Source: an uncultured Gemmatimonadota bacterium (GTDB lineage Bacteria; Gemmatimonadota; Gemmatimonadetes; Gemmatimonadales; Gemmatimonadaceae). From it: DNA of 64,000 nucleotides. The notes under the pieces were generated by a model. It was given only the letters and a program-made list of their open reading frames with translations. It did not search any database and was not told where the DNA came from. Shown piece by piece: positions 1 through 8,882 of the stretch. Each line of letters opens with the position of its first letter. Within the stretch, counting starts at the first letter, position 1. The stretch is from the NCBI GenBank assembly GCA_902826615.1, contig CADEFN010000002.1, forward strand, positions 186,001 to 250,000, in the 5' to 3' direction. The position numbers were made by a program, and so were the translations under genes.

Positions 1-1
1 C

Positions 2-739
2 ATGCGAAAGAGTGCGGGACTCGTGATCGCGAGTGCCGCGGAACGGTCGCGGGTTGCGGCGCAGTACGGCGCGAACCTTCCACCCCTTGTATCCATCGGC
101 AATCCGGTTGACACACGGCTCTGGCATCCCGACGCGCGCGACCTGACGCGAGAACACCTAGCCGTCGCCGGCAGCGAACGCCTTGTCATCTGGCACGGAC
201 GTGTCGACGTGCAGATCAAGGGACTGGACCTGTTACTGAAGGCGTGGACGCATGTGCGAGCCAGCGAGCCGGGGAGAGGCGCGCGGCTGCTCCTGATCGG
301 GACGGGCGTCGACGCCGAACGATTCGGGAAGATGGTGGCAGCCGAAGGTGTAAGCGGCGTGACCTGGATCAACGAATACGTCCTCGATCGGATGCGCATG
401 CGTCAGCTGCTCTCGGCCGGAGACCTCCATGTGTTGTCGTCGCGTCGAGAGGGTTTTCCCGTCGCGCCCATGGAGGCCATGGCCTGTGGGCTGCCGGTGG
501 TTGCAACAGACGTCTCAGGCGTTCGAGACCTGCTCGGCGACGATAACAGCTGCGGACGTGTGGTGGCCGTTAACGACCCCACGGCGCTTGGGGAGGCCAT
601 GGCGAACCTGCTGGCCGATCCAAAGCGGCTTGTGACCATGGGCTCGGCGGCGCGCGAACGCGTCACACGCCTGTACTCATTGGAGGCCGTGGGACGACAG
701 CTCGCAGCGCTCCCGGGAATGCCCGGTGCACGTACCTAA
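2..739 (+). CDS. Glycosyltransferase family 4, C-terminal part (5' truncated by window)
   Basis: The reading frame is open at the window edge and the visible protein starts directly in the linker before a GT4 C-terminal Rossmann domain, so the ATG at position 2 is probably internal and the N-terminal acceptor domain lies outside. Visible GT4 signatures are the GRVD/KGLDLLL start of the donor domain (about residues 66-79) and the EGFPVAPMEAMACGLPVVAT segment near residues 150-169, whose first Glu and the E of PMEAM form the family's E-x7-E nucleotide-sugar motif. Family knowledge: retaining cytoplasmic transferases that use NDP-sugars in glycan assembly. Sugar and acceptor cannot be told. It is convergent with the next gene; TAA at 737-739 overlaps the TAG of the minus-strand gene inside a CCTAACG motif. 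Confidence 0.85.
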   Translation: MRKSAGLVIASAAERSRVAAQYGANLPPLVSIGNPVDTRLWHPDARDLTREHLAVAGSERLVIWHGRVDVQIKGLDLLLKAWTHVRASEPGRGARLLLIGTGVDAERFGKMVAAEGVSGVTWINEYVLDRMRMRQLLSAGDLHVLSSRREGFPVAPMEAMACGLPVVATDVSGVRDLLGDDNSCGRVVAVNDPTALGEAMANLLADPKRLVTMGSAARERVTRLYSLEAVGRQLAALPGMPGART

Positions 740-2289
740 CGCGAAGCCGAGGCGGGTGGGAGGTTGGCCCGACACCAGGGCTCGGACATCCCCGGGTTGA
801 TCCTGTCCCAGGACATCGTGATCGCGGGGAGTGCCGAGAGACGGTAGACGCGGAAAGTCGCGTTCTCGAAGACTGACGCAGCAAAGGCGGGAAAGTCCAG
901 CGGCACACGGTTCACCACACGCTGGAGACAGGTGCTCAGGTCATCGCGTTGCCACACGATGTGCGTGATCCCGGCCTCGCGCCAGGCGGCCAGCTGTCCT
1001 GCCCCTGTCCGACCCAGTGGACCCATGGCCGGATGACCGGTCATGAGGGTGAAGAGGCGCGGGTTCGGGGCCACCAGGCGGGCGCCGCGAAAGGCATCAC
1101 TCGTGAGCGCGGCAACCAGGGCCGCACCATCTCCGGTTTGGTAGGTAAAGGCCGGCGGCTTGCGCCGCAACTCGCGCGCAGACGCCAGGAGGAGCACCGC
1201 AGCCAGGAGCCCGGTCGTCGTGCGTTGTGCCATCGCACTGGGCACTCGCAGTAGTCGCCATACGGCATCGAGCCCCATGCCTAACGCCACGGCGCCAAGC
1301 GGGAAGAACGGCCAGAGATACCGCGGCTCGGCCACCTGCACACCAGCGAGCATCAGGCCGTAACACAGCAATACCCAGGGCAGGAGGTGGCGACGCGCAG
1401 CAGCCACCAGCAGCACCAGGCCCAACGCCGCAGCCAGCACCCCCGCCACATGGTAGACATCGTCTACCGTGTTGCCCCCAAAGGGATACAGCAAGGTCTC
1501 GAGCAGTGTCTGCGCGTACATGCCGCCGATGTAGCCGAGCCAGTACCGAAGTTCCCCCGGAGCCGTGAGAATACCAATGCCCGGGCTGGCGATCATCCAG
1601 ACAGCAAGAGCCGCGACGATCAACGAGGCAAACACCGCGGCCCCTGCCCGGGGACGGCGTAGTGCCCACGCCATCAGCAGGTAGAGACCAAACGCCAGCA
1701 GCAGCGCTGCACCAGCTTGCCGGAAGGCCAGTGACACCCCCAGAATCGCCGCGACCCCCGCGGCACGCGGCGTCGAGAAGCGCGAATCCGGCGGCACGAT
1801 CAGCAGCAGGGCCCAGACACATGCCGTAAAGGGAGGATCCGAGAGCGGAATACGTGTCCCGGCAACGGCCTCGATGGCCACGGCCGTGAACCCCGCACCA
1901 AGCGCCGCTCGAACCGGGCTGGTGTACCGGCGCAACACGAGGAATGCCAGCCAGCACGCCAGCGCCACGGCAAAGAGCGACCACCCCCGGATGAGTGGCG
2001 ACGAGACGCCACCCAGGGCCACAAGCGGAGCCAGCACGAGGGGCAGTCCCGGTGGATACGCCCTGGGCCCAATCGGCCATGCATCCTGGTGGAAGAGGTA
2101 TCCGGTGTCGACATAGGGTCTCCCATCCGCGAGTGCCTGTGCGTGCAGCAGGTACTGCGCGTGATCTCCCTGCCATGGAAAGGTGGGCCAGCCGGCGTGG
2201 GCGACCTCGAGCACGAGCCAGGGCAGCATGGCCAGCAGGAACACGCCGGCATCACCCCGGCTGAGGCGCGTCGGGGTGGCCGTCGTCAC
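736..2289 (-). CDS. GT-C-like polytopic membrane protein (ArnT/PMT family style)
   Basis: Polytopic membrane protein of about 517 residues. I place the start at a GTG at 2289 that overlaps the upstream MFS stop as GTGA; the frame is open to 2370 but that would overlap the MFS gene by 85 bases. After the first membrane segment comes a loop with GDHAQYLLHAQAL, resembling the acidic-aromatic first-loop motif of GT-C transferases, followed by many hydrophobic segments and a roughly 100-residue soluble C-terminus. Family knowledge: such enzymes transfer sugars from polyprenyl-phosphate donors on the periplasmic face. The C-terminal part resembles that of the protein at 62974-64000 (PxLFTLxTGxPAMG, then ITHIVW against ITHVVV), so the two are probably paralogues. 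Substrate unknown; a non-catalytic membrane protein is possible. Confidence 0.7.
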   Translation of the reverse strand: MTTATPTRLSRGDAGVFLLAMLPWLVLEVAHAGWPTFPWQGDHAQYLLHAQALADGRPYVDTGYLFHQDAWPIGPRAYPPGLPLVLAPLVALGGVSSPLIRGWSLFAVALACWLAFLVLRRYTSPVRAALGAGFTAVAIEAVAGTRIPLSDPPFTACVWALLLIVPPDSRFSTPRAAGVAAILGVSLAFRQAGAALLLAFGLYLLMAWALRRPRAGAAVFASLIVAALAVWMIASPGIGILTAPGELRYWLGYIGGMYAQTLLETLLYPFGGNTVDDVYHVAGVLAAALGLVLLVAAARRHLLPWVLLCYGLMLAGVQVAEPRYLWPFFPLGAVALGMGLDAVWRLLRVPSAMAQRTTTGLLAAVLLLASARELRRKPPAFTYQTGDGAALVAALTSDAFRGARLVAPNPRLFTLMTGHPAMGPLGRTGAGQLAAWREAGITHIVWQRDDLSTCLQRVVNRVPLDFPAFAASVFENATFRVYRLSALPAITMSWDRINPGMSEPWCRANLPPASASR

Positions 2290-3524
2290 AACGTGCGCAA
2301 CTCCGGGTAGCGTCGGAAAGCCCAGAGACCGTACGCCACCATCAGCGCAGCCGACAGCGCCAGCGTCCACGAAATCCCCAGCAACCGCGCTACACTCCCG
2401 GCGGCGAAGGCCCCGGCCACCTGGGGAAGGCCGACCACGATGATGGAGTAGATGCTCATCAACCGCCCCCGGAATTCGTCCGGTGCAATGGCCTGCATCA
2501 TGGTGTTGCCTAACGCGGAGTTCACAATCAGGACAAACCCCGTGCCGAGCAGGAGTACATACGACACCACCGGTGTGCGCGAGAGGGCGTTGAGGAGGAT
2601 GAGGGCGGCGAGGACGTATTGCGAACGCATGAGCAGGCGCCCGCGCTTGAGCCTGGGGCTCGACGCCGCCAGCGCAAGGGCGCCGAAGAGCCCGCCGATG
2701 CCAACCGCCGAAAGCAGCAAGCCATACCCGCCAGCCCCGAGGCCGAGCTGGTCACGCGCCACCACCGGCATGAGGGCAAGGATGGGAGTACAGAGGATGG
2801 CAAACACCGAAATGGTCTCGACCAATCCGCGCAACCGGCGGTCATTGGATACCCAGCGAACACCCTCCCACATCCCTTGCCAGGGCGAACCCCGCGCCGG
2901 TGCCAGGGTGCGCGGGGGGAGCTGGATGAGGGAGAGCCCCACCAGCACGGTCAAAAACGAGGCCGCGTTGACGGCAAAACACCAGGCGATGCCGAATCGG
3001 GCGATGATCATCGCCCCGGTCGCGGGGCCGACGATCCGCGCGAGGTTGAAGCCCGAGGAGTTGAGGGCAATCGCATCGCGGAGATCGTCGCGACCAACGA
3101 GATCGATCATGAGGGACTGGCGTGCGGGAATCTCGAAGCTCACCACCACACCACCGAACACCGCCAGCCCAATCAGCGCCGGTATGCTGAGGTGGCCCGA
3201 CCAGGTGAACCACCAGAGGGCCAGGGCTTCACAGAGGAGCAGGATCTGGGCGAGACGCACGATTGCGATCTTGTCGCTCCGGTCCACGATGACCCCGGCG
3301 TACAGCGAGAAGAGCAGGATAGGCAGGGCAGAACAGGCCGCCACCAGTCCCACGATGAAGGCACTGTCGGAGAGCTCGAGGGCGAGCCAGCCGATGGCCA
3401 TGGACTGCATCCACGAGCCGACAAGCGACAGCGTCTGGCCGATCCAGAAGCGGCGGAAATTCGCGTGGGTCAGCAGGACGCGAAACGGATTCCCGGGGCC
3501 GCGTGTCGAGGTCACAGAGAGCAA
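2286..3524 (-). CDS. MFS transporter (MFS_3/EntS-like)
   Basis: About 412 residues with twelve hydrophobic segments and the MFS_3 style of N-terminus (N-F-R-x-F-W-I-G-Q-x-x-S-L-x-G-S-W-x-Q). The loop after the second helix has YAGVIVDRSDK, a version of the MFS G-x-x-x-D-R loop. Family knowledge: proton-driven exporters of siderophores, drugs or other small molecules in the inner membrane. The first codon at 3524 is TTG; GTG about 12 bases further in is an alternative. The gene is divergent from the VWA gene at 3620 and translationally coupled to the membrane protein downstream (stop and GTG overlap by 4 bases). Substrate cannot be inferred. Confidence 0.85.
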   Translation of the reverse strand: MLSVTSTRGPGNPFRVLLTHANFRRFWIGQTLSLVGSWMQSMAIGWLALELSDSAFIVGLVAACSALPILLFSLYAGVIVDRSDKIAIVRLAQILLLCEALALWWFTWSGHLSIPALIGLAVFGGVVVSFEIPARQSLMIDLVGRDDLRDAIALNSSGFNLARIVGPATGAMIIARFGIAWCFAVNAASFLTVLVGLSLIQLPPRTLAPARGSPWQGMWEGVRWVSNDRRLRGLVETISVFAILCTPILALMPVVARDQLGLGAGGYGLLLSAVGIGGLFGALALAASSPRLKRGRLLMRSQYVLAALILLNALSRTPVVSYVLLLGTGFVLIVNSALGNTMMQAIAPDEFRGRLMSIYSIIVVGLPQVAGAFAAGSVARLLGISWTLALSAALMVAYGLWAFRRYPELRTL

Positions 3525-3619
3525 TGTATTCGAACGTCACAGTCCGGGCGGGGCGCCATTTCGAGGGATCGCCGAGCCCCGGCCGCGGGTTAGTTTGCGG
3601 TAGAGGCACAGGAGGCCGC

Positions 3620-4900
3620 ATGCGATTCCATACCTACAGCAAGTTCTCCCCCGAGTCGGCCGATGCCGTGGACCTGGAGGCGCTCCTGGAGCAGCTGAGT
3701 GACTTCCTGCTTCAGTCCGGTTTCGCGGGTGGGGCGAACTGGCATCCGTACTGGGGCGAAACGGGCGACGACGCCGACCGCTCACTCGACGCCCTCAAGG
3801 AAGCCATCCTCCAGGCGCTCATGGACTCGGGGCAGTTCACCCCCGAAATGCTCAAGGCACTGCGCGGCGAAGACGACGAAGAGGCCCAGCAATCCCTCGG
3901 CGAACTCCTCGACAAGATCGTGCAGCGGCTGATGGAGCAAGGCTACCTGAAGTTCGATGCCCCGCCGCAGATGCCGGACTCGCACCAGGAAGTCACGGGC
4001 CCGGGGGGGCTCGCCCGCGCCGCCGCACGCGACGTCCAGTTCTCGCTCACCGGCAAGGGGATCGACTTCCTGGGCTTCAAGGCCCTTCGCGGCATCCTCG
4101 GATCGTTAGGAAAAAGTTCGTTCGGGTCGCACGATACGCCGCACCTGGCCACCGGAGTCGAGGCCGACGCCGGCAGCAAACCCTACGAATTCGGCGACAC
4201 CCTCAACCTCGATGTGAACGCCACCCTCAGCAACACGCTGGCGCGCACGGGCTCACTCGAGGTGCCCCTCGATGTCGACTACCCCGACCTGATGGTGAAC
4301 CGGTCGGAGTACCGCTCCTCTTGTGCGACCGTCCTCATGCTCGACTGCTCGCACTCGATGATTCTCTACGGCGAGGATCGCTTTACCCCCGCCAAGAAGG
4401 TGGCGCTCGCCCTCACACATCTCATTCGCACGCAGTTTCCTGGTGACACCATTCGCGTGGTGCTTTTCCACGATGGCGCCGAAGAGATTCCCCTGGCCGC
4501 GCTGGCCCACGCCCAGGTGGGCCCGTACCACACCAACACCGCTGAGGGGCTCAAGCTGGCACGTCGCATTCTCATGGCGCAGAAAAAGGACATGCGGCAG
4601 ATCGTGATGATTACCGATGGCAAACCCAGTGCGCTCACCATGCCTAACGGTGAGACGTACAAGAACGCGATGGGGCTCGACGCGTACGTCATCAAGGAAA
4701 CGCTGCGCGAAGTGGCCGACTGCCGCCGGTCGGGGATCATGATCAACACCTTCATGCTCGCCCGCGACCGCGCCCTGATCGACTTTGTGAAACACGTGTC
4801 GGCCATCAGCCGCGGCAAGGCCTACTTCACCAACACCATGACCCTCGGGCAATACATCCTGATGGACTTCCTCAAGAAAAAGACCCGCAAGGTTTCGTGA
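3620..4900 (+). CDS. VWA-domain protein with intact MIDAS
   Basis: 426-residue cytosolic protein. ATG 3620 is preceded by GGAGG (3611-3615); the frame is open upstream to 3503 but that part lacks a ribosome site. An acidic, helical N-terminal half (about residues 10-110) precedes a von Willebrand factor A domain at about 235-420. MIDAS residues are visible: DCSHS (242-246), the Thr in HTNTAEG (about 304-310) and ITDGKPSA (331-338). The style matches VWA partners of MoxR-type AAA+ ATPases or Mg-chelatase-like systems, in which VWA proteins act as metal-dependent adaptors. No AAA+ gene is adjacent, so the partner is unknown. Monocistronic in appearance: divergent from the MFS gene and followed by a promoter and terminator-like element. 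Confidence 0.8.
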   Translation: MRFHTYSKFSPESADAVDLEALLEQLSDFLLQSGFAGGANWHPYWGETGDDADRSLDALKEAILQALMDSGQFTPEMLKALRGEDDEEAQQSLGELLDKIVQRLMEQGYLKFDAPPQMPDSHQEVTGPGGLARAAARDVQFSLTGKGIDFLGFKALRGILGSLGKSSFGSHDTPHLATGVEADAGSKPYEFGDTLNLDVNATLSNTLARTGSLEVPLDVDYPDLMVNRSEYRSSCATVLMLDCSHSMILYGEDRFTPAKKVALALTHLIRTQFPGDTIRVVLFHDGAEEIPLAALAHAQVGPYHTNTAEGLKLARRILMAQKKDMRQIVMITDGKPSALTMPNGETYKNAMGLDAYVIKETLREVADCRRSGIMINTFMLARDRALIDFVKHVSAISRGKAYFTNTMTLGQYILMDFLKKKTRKVS

Positions 4901-4921
4901 CGTGGCACCGCACCGGGCCCC

Positions 4922-4950
4922 TTGACAGTTCGGGGCTCGGTGCCGATACT
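4922..4950 (+). promoter_or_regulatory. Strong sigma70-type promoter upstream of hom
   Basis: TTGACA at 4922-4927 is a perfect -35 box, followed after 17 bases by GATACT at 4945-4950 as -10 box. Transcription would start near 4957 and pass a leader of about 140 nt before the hom ATG at 5100. This is the best sigma70-type promoter I see in the window. Within the leader a direct repeat CGCTAAA occurs at 4999-5005 and 5010-5016, 11 bases apart (one helical turn). Confidence 0.65.
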
Positions 4951-5027
4951 CGTTGTCACAATCGAAAGCACGTGGCGATTTACGGCAACTTGCGACCACG
5001 CTAAATAAACGCTAAACAGCCCACTCG

Positions 5028-5057
5028 TCCCCGAGGCTATGCCGTCGGGGATTTTTT
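5028..5057 (+). terminator. Intrinsic terminator or attenuator in the hom leader
   Basis: TCCCCGA (5028-5034) pairs with TCGGGGA (5045-5051), with an extra GGC/GCC pair inside, and is directly followed by six T residues (5052-5057). This is a textbook Rho-independent terminator. It lies about 70 nt downstream of the predicted start of transcription and 43 bases before the hom ATG, so it can either end a short RNA of about 100 nt or attenuate hom expression. It could alternatively serve the VWA gene ending at 4900. I see no leader peptide rich in Thr, Ile or Met codons and no known riboswitch consensus. Confidence 0.65.
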
Positions 5058-5099
5058 GTTTCCGAGTTTCTCGGGGCGGGTGGACAGGAGAAACAGCTC

Positions 5100-6086
5100 A
5101 TGGCAGTCCCCGTCCTTCGTGTCGGGCTGATCGGCTACGGCACGGTCGGCCAGTCCTTCACCCACCACCTGAGCGCCGCCTCGGATCGGATCGCCGAGCG
5201 CCTGGGGGTGCGGCTCCAGCTCCACCGTGTCGCCGTCAAACACGCGGAGCGAGCCCGTCCATTCCTCCACGACGTCAAGCCGGGCAATGACCCGGTAGCG
5301 CTCGTGCAGGACCCGGCCATCGATCTCGTTGTTGAGGCCACGGGAGCCCACGAGGCGAGCGAGTGGCTCACCCTCGCACTGCGCCGCGGCATCCCGGCGA
5401 TTTCGGCAAACAAACAGGCCATTGCATCCAGCGATACCCTGCTGCGTGCCATCGCCGACCGGCATCCTCTCTTCCATTGCGAAGGCGCCGTGGCCGCCGC
5501 CATCCCCGTGATTCGCGCCCTGCGCGACTCGCTGGACGGTGAGGACATCCTCGACGTGCGTGGTGTGCTCAACGGCACGTCAACGTTTGTGCTCTCACAG
5601 GTGGAAACTGGCATTGCCTGGGAGGCGGCCCTGCGCGCCGCCGAAGAGGCGGGCTACGCCGAACGCAATGGCACCGACGACCTGGATGGGAGCGACGCCG
5701 CCGCCAAGCTCGCCATCCTCGCCACAACTGCCTGGCGCACCCCGCTCTCACGCGACCGCGTGGCCGTGCGCGGACTCGATGCACGAGCGGCGGCAACCGC
5801 TACCGCCGCGTTCGCCGAAGGACGCCGACTCCGGCTGGTGGCCGAAGGCTGGCTCAACGGCACGCCGCGACTGGTAGTGGAGCCCCGTGTGCTCGACGCC
5901 ACCGATCCACTCGCGTCGGTGAGTGGCGTGACAAACGGTGTAGAGCTGACCGCCGTGCTGGCGGGTCAGTTGCGCTGGTTCGGACCCGGCGCAGGTGGCG
6001 ATCACACGGCGTCGGCACTCCTCGGCGACGTGGCCGCCGCCGTGCGTGTGTTGCGGCACACCAGCGCACGGAGGGCCGCCGCATGA
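5100..6086 (+). CDS. hom: Homoserine dehydrogenase (short form)
   Basis: Cytosolic oxidoreductase converting aspartate semialdehyde and NAD(P)H to homoserine, the branch point to threonine and methionine. The N-terminal Rossmann motif GYGTVG is at residues 12-17; SANKQA lies near 102-107. The catalytic domain is shown by GVLNGTSTF and by the GYAERNGTDDLDGSDAAAKL segment, in which D199 and K203 match the catalytic Asp and Lys of the family. At 328 residues it lacks the C-terminal ACT domain, so allosteric threonine inhibition through ACT is not expected. AGGAG at 5086-5090 supports the ATG. The stop overlaps the thrC start (ATGA). No homoserine kinase (thrB) is present in the window. Confidence 0.93.
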   Translation: MAVPVLRVGLIGYGTVGQSFTHHLSAASDRIAERLGVRLQLHRVAVKHAERARPFLHDVKPGNDPVALVQDPAIDLVVEATGAHEASEWLTLALRRGIPAISANKQAIASSDTLLRAIADRHPLFHCEGAVAAAIPVIRALRDSLDGEDILDVRGVLNGTSTFVLSQVETGIAWEAALRAAEEAGYAERNGTDDLDGSDAAAKLAILATTAWRTPLSRDRVAVRGLDARAAATATAAFAEGRRLRLVAEGWLNGTPRLVVEPRVLDATDPLASVSGVTNGVELTAVLAGQLRWFGPGAGGDHTASALLGDVAAAVRVLRHTSARRAAA

Positions 6087-7324
6087 CCGCCCTCGCGCCC
6101 AGTGCGATCACCGCCCACCCACTCGCCTGCCTCAACTGCGGCAAGACGCATGACGCGCCACGCCCCGCCGCCGTGTGCGAGAGCTGCCTCGGCCCGCTCG
6201 ACGTCGTGTACCCCGCCGATCGCGTGTTACCGGATCGCGAGACTATCAGCGCGCGTCCACATGCGCTCTGGCGCTACCGCGAATGGCTCCCGTTTGTGGG
6301 AGAGCCGGTCGCGGCAACCGACATCGGCTGGACACCATTGCGCGAGGCGCCGCGAGTGGCGTCGGCGTTAGGTGTGCGCCGAGTCTGGCTCAAGATCGAC
6401 GCCCTCTCCAGTGGCACGCTGTCGTTCAAGGACCGCGTGGTGGCCACCGCCATCAACGCCGTGCACGCCTTTGGGCTCGACGCCATCGCCTGCGCCTCCA
6501 CGGGGAACCTCGCCAACGCCGTCGCGGCCGCCGCCGCACGCGAAGGAATCCCGGCCTGGATTTTTGTGCCCGAAGACCTCGAAGTGGCCAAGCTGGTCGG
6601 CACGCTGGTGTACAACCCGCGGCTCGTTCGAGTGCGCGGCACTTACGACGATGTCAATCGGCTCTGCGCGCAGCTCGCCGACGAATACGCCTGGGGCATC
6701 GCCAACGTGAACCTGCGCGCCTACTACGGCGAAGGCTCCAAGACCATGGCCTTCGAAATCGCTGAGCAACTCGGATGGCGCCTGCCTACAGCGGTGGTGG
6801 CCCCCATGGCTGGCGGGTCCCTCGTGACCAAACTGCGAAAGGGATTTGGCGAGTTCCTGTCGGCCGGACTGGTGCAGGGATCGTCTCCGCGGGTGTATGG
6901 CGCACAGGCGTCCGGGTGCGCACCGATTGTCCGTCTGGTGGAACGTGGTGAAGGGCCACTGATCCCCGAACGCCCTGACACCATCGCCCGCTCTCTTGCC
7001 ATCGGGAATCCGGCCGACGGGCTCGCCGCGGCTCGTATTCTGCGCGAGAGTGGTGGTGGTGCTGCCCACGTCAGCGACGACGAGCTGCGCGACGGTATTC
7101 GCGAACTCGCTGCCCTGACGGGTGTCTTTGGCGAAACGGCGGCCGGGGTCACCTACGCTGCGGCGAAAGCGCTCGCGGCACGCGGCGCTTTGTCACCCGA
7201 CGACGAAGTGGTCCTCTGCATTACCGGCAACGGTCTCAAGACGGCCGAGTCGCTGGTGCACGACCTCAAGAACGTACCGATCATCGCCCCGCGGCTGCGC
7301 GAAGTCGCGGCGCTGGTATCCTGA
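6083..7324 (+). CDS. thrC: Threonine synthase-like PLP enzyme
   Basis: 413-residue fold-type II PLP enzyme; family reaction O-phosphohomoserine to threonine plus phosphate. An N-terminal zinc-ribbon pattern (C17-x2-C20 and C32-x2-C35) is followed by the PLP-lysine motif SFKDR (114-118, K116) and the cofactor-phosphate loop ASTGNLANA (138-146), as in bacterial ThrC. ATG overlaps the hom stop by 4 bases, so translation is coupled. Because the next genes encode a CysO-like sulfur carrier and its activating enzyme, an alternative activity as a protein-thiocarboxylate-dependent sulfhydrylase acting on O-phosphohomoserine or a related ester should be kept open; the sequence alone favours threonine synthase. 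Confidence 0.88.
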   Translation: MTALAPSAITAHPLACLNCGKTHDAPRPAAVCESCLGPLDVVYPADRVLPDRETISARPHALWRYREWLPFVGEPVAATDIGWTPLREAPRVASALGVRRVWLKIDALSSGTLSFKDRVVATAINAVHAFGLDAIACASTGNLANAVAAAAAREGIPAWIFVPEDLEVAKLVGTLVYNPRLVRVRGTYDDVNRLCAQLADEYAWGIANVNLRAYYGEGSKTMAFEIAEQLGWRLPTAVVAPMAGGSLVTKLRKGFGEFLSAGLVQGSSPRVYGAQASGCAPIVRLVERGEGPLIPERPDTIARSLAIGNPADGLAAARILRESGGGAAHVSDDELRDGIRELAALTGVFGETAAGVTYAAAKALAARGALSPDDEVVLCITGNGLKTAESLVHDLKNVPIIAPRLREVAALVS

Positions 7325-7351
7325 CCGTCTCACTTCTGCTGACACACACTC

Positions 7352-7627
7352 ATGCCCATACAGATCTCGCTCCCTTCCGCCCTTGCTACGCAGACCAATG
7401 GCCAGCGGAAACTCCAGGCCGACGGTGCCACCGTTGGCGAAGTGCTCGACCACCTCGTGGCACAGTACCCGTCCGTGGGGCCACGCCTCCGCGACGAACA
7501 GGGTGCGCTCTATCCCTTTGTCACGGTGTACCTCAACGACGAAGACATCCGCTTTGCCGGCGGATTTGCTGCCCCGGTGGCCGATCGCGATGAACTCGTG
7601 ATCGTGCCGGCAGTTGCGGGAGGTTAG
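7352..7627 (+). CDS. Ubiquitin-like sulfur carrier protein, CysO/MoaD/ThiS family
   Basis: 91-residue beta-grasp protein ending in the di-glycine tail PAVAGG needed for adenylation and thiocarboxylation. The segment LNDEDIRFAGG and the ending IVPAVAGG are closer, from memory, to mycobacterial CysO (VNDEDVRFSGG, ILPAVAGG) than to MoaD or ThiS. Family knowledge: the C-terminal thiocarboxylate delivers sulfur for cysteine (CysO), molybdopterin (MoaD), thiazole (ThiS) or homocysteine (HcyS). It sits 27 bases after thrC and 4 bases before its likely activating enzyme, which argues for a role in sulfur amino-acid synthesis. No CysM or Mec/JAMM protease gene is next to it. Confidence 0.85.
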   Translation: MPIQISLPSALATQTNGQRKLQADGATVGEVLDHLVAQYPSVGPRLRDEQGALYPFVTVYLNDEDIRFAGGFAAPVADRDELVIVPAVAGG

Positions 7628-7631
7628 GCCA

Positions 7632-8807
7632 ATGACCGCGACCCTCTCCGAACCGGTGGCCGCCACCGATCCTGCAGCCCTGTCGCACAACGAACTGGTG
7701 CGCTACAGCCGCCACCTCTTGCTTCCCGAAGTTGGTATCGAGGGACAGCGCAAGCTGAAGGCCGCCCGCGTGCTCCTGATCGGGGCCGGCGGGCTGGGCT
7801 CGCCAGCCGCGCTCTATCTCGCCGCGGCCGGCGTCGGTACTCTGGGTATTGTCGACTTCGATGTTGTGGACGTCACCAACCTGCAACGCCAGATCCTGCA
7901 CGGCACCAGCGATGTCGGGCGTTCCAAGCTGGCCTCGGCTATTGACCGGCTGCGCGAGATCAACCCGCACGTGACCGTCGAAGCACACGACGAGCGCTTC
8001 ACGTCGGCCAATGCCCTGCAGCTCGTTGCCAGGTACGACCTGGTGGTGGATGGCACGGACAACTTTGCCACGCGCTACCTCGTCAACGATGCCTGCGTCC
8101 TCTCAGGCGTGCCTAACGTGTACGGATCGATCTTCCGCTTTGATGGACAGGCCTCGGTCTTCTGCACCGACGAGGGGCCGTGTTATCGCTGCCTCTACCC
8201 CGACCCGCCCCCTCCAGGACTTGTGCCGAGTTGCGCCGAAGGTGGGGTGCTCGGAGTCCTCCCGGGACTGGTGGGCACGCTGCAGGCCACTGAAGCGATC
8301 AAGCTGATCCTGGGCATTGGCGAGCCACTCATCGGACGGCTCGCCCTGGTCGACGCACTGGGCGCGCAATGGCGCACCATGAAGGTGCGGCGCAATCCGA
8401 AGTGCCCGGCCTGCGGCACCCGAGAACTCAAGGCACTGATTGACTACGACCAGTTCTGCGGGATCGCCAAGCCGGTGGTGGAGACGCCGGTACCCGAGAT
8501 CACCCCGCGCGAACTTGCCGAGAAAATCGAGCGTCGCGACGACTTTTTGCTCATTGATGTGCGCGAACCCCATGAAGCCGAGATCGCACGAATTCCCGGC
8601 GCGGAGCTTATTCCGCTCGCTACACTTGGTGACGCCATTCCGGCGCTCCCACGTGAGCGCGACATCGTGGTGCAGTGCCGAAGTGGCGCACGGAGCGGCA
8701 AGGCGGTGCGTCAGCTGCAGGCCGCCGGGTTCTATCGGGTGTGGAATCTGGCTGGGGGCATTCTGCGATGGTCGGACGACGTTGACCCATCGGTCGCGAA
8801 GTACTGA
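7632..8807 (+). CDS. Adenylyltransferase-sulfurtransferase (ThiF/MoeB domain plus rhodanese), MoeZ-like
   Basis: About 391 residues. ATG 7632 is chosen because GGGAGG lies at 7618-7623; the frame is open to 7614 through a TTG. The E1-like domain shows the ATP loop GAGGLGSPAALYLA and the following DFDVVDVTNLQRQ, plus zinc-type cysteines CYRC and CPAC. The C-terminal rhodanese domain (about 285-390) carries the active loop CRSGAR with the persulfide Cys at about residue 349. Family knowledge: activates the C-terminal glycine of a carrier as acyl-adenylate and converts it to thiocarboxylate; MoeZ serves CysO and MoaD in mycobacteria. Partner by context is the carrier encoded 4 bases upstream. 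Confidence 0.9.
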   Translation: MTATLSEPVAATDPAALSHNELVRYSRHLLLPEVGIEGQRKLKAARVLLIGAGGLGSPAALYLAAAGVGTLGIVDFDVVDVTNLQRQILHGTSDVGRSKLASAIDRLREINPHVTVEAHDERFTSANALQLVARYDLVVDGTDNFATRYLVNDACVLSGVPNVYGSIFRFDGQASVFCTDEGPCYRCLYPDPPPPGLVPSCAEGGVLGVLPGLVGTLQATEAIKLILGIGEPLIGRLALVDALGAQWRTMKVRRNPKCPACGTRELKALIDYDQFCGIAKPVVETPVPEITPRELAEKIERRDDFLLIDVREPHEAEIARIPGAELIPLATLGDAIPALPRERDIVVQCRSGARSGKAVRQLQAAGFYRVWNLAGGILRWSDDVDPSVAKY

Positions 8808-8882
8808 CTGAGTCCTGGGTGGTGGGAAGTGGCGAGGTCACGCTATGTCCCCACCACCAACAGGTCTATCTTTGCCGACGTG

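Noticed and set aside
4957-5057. SAM or other known riboswitch in the hom leader
   Set aside because: No match to consensus cores that I know; only promoter, direct repeat and terminator can be supported.
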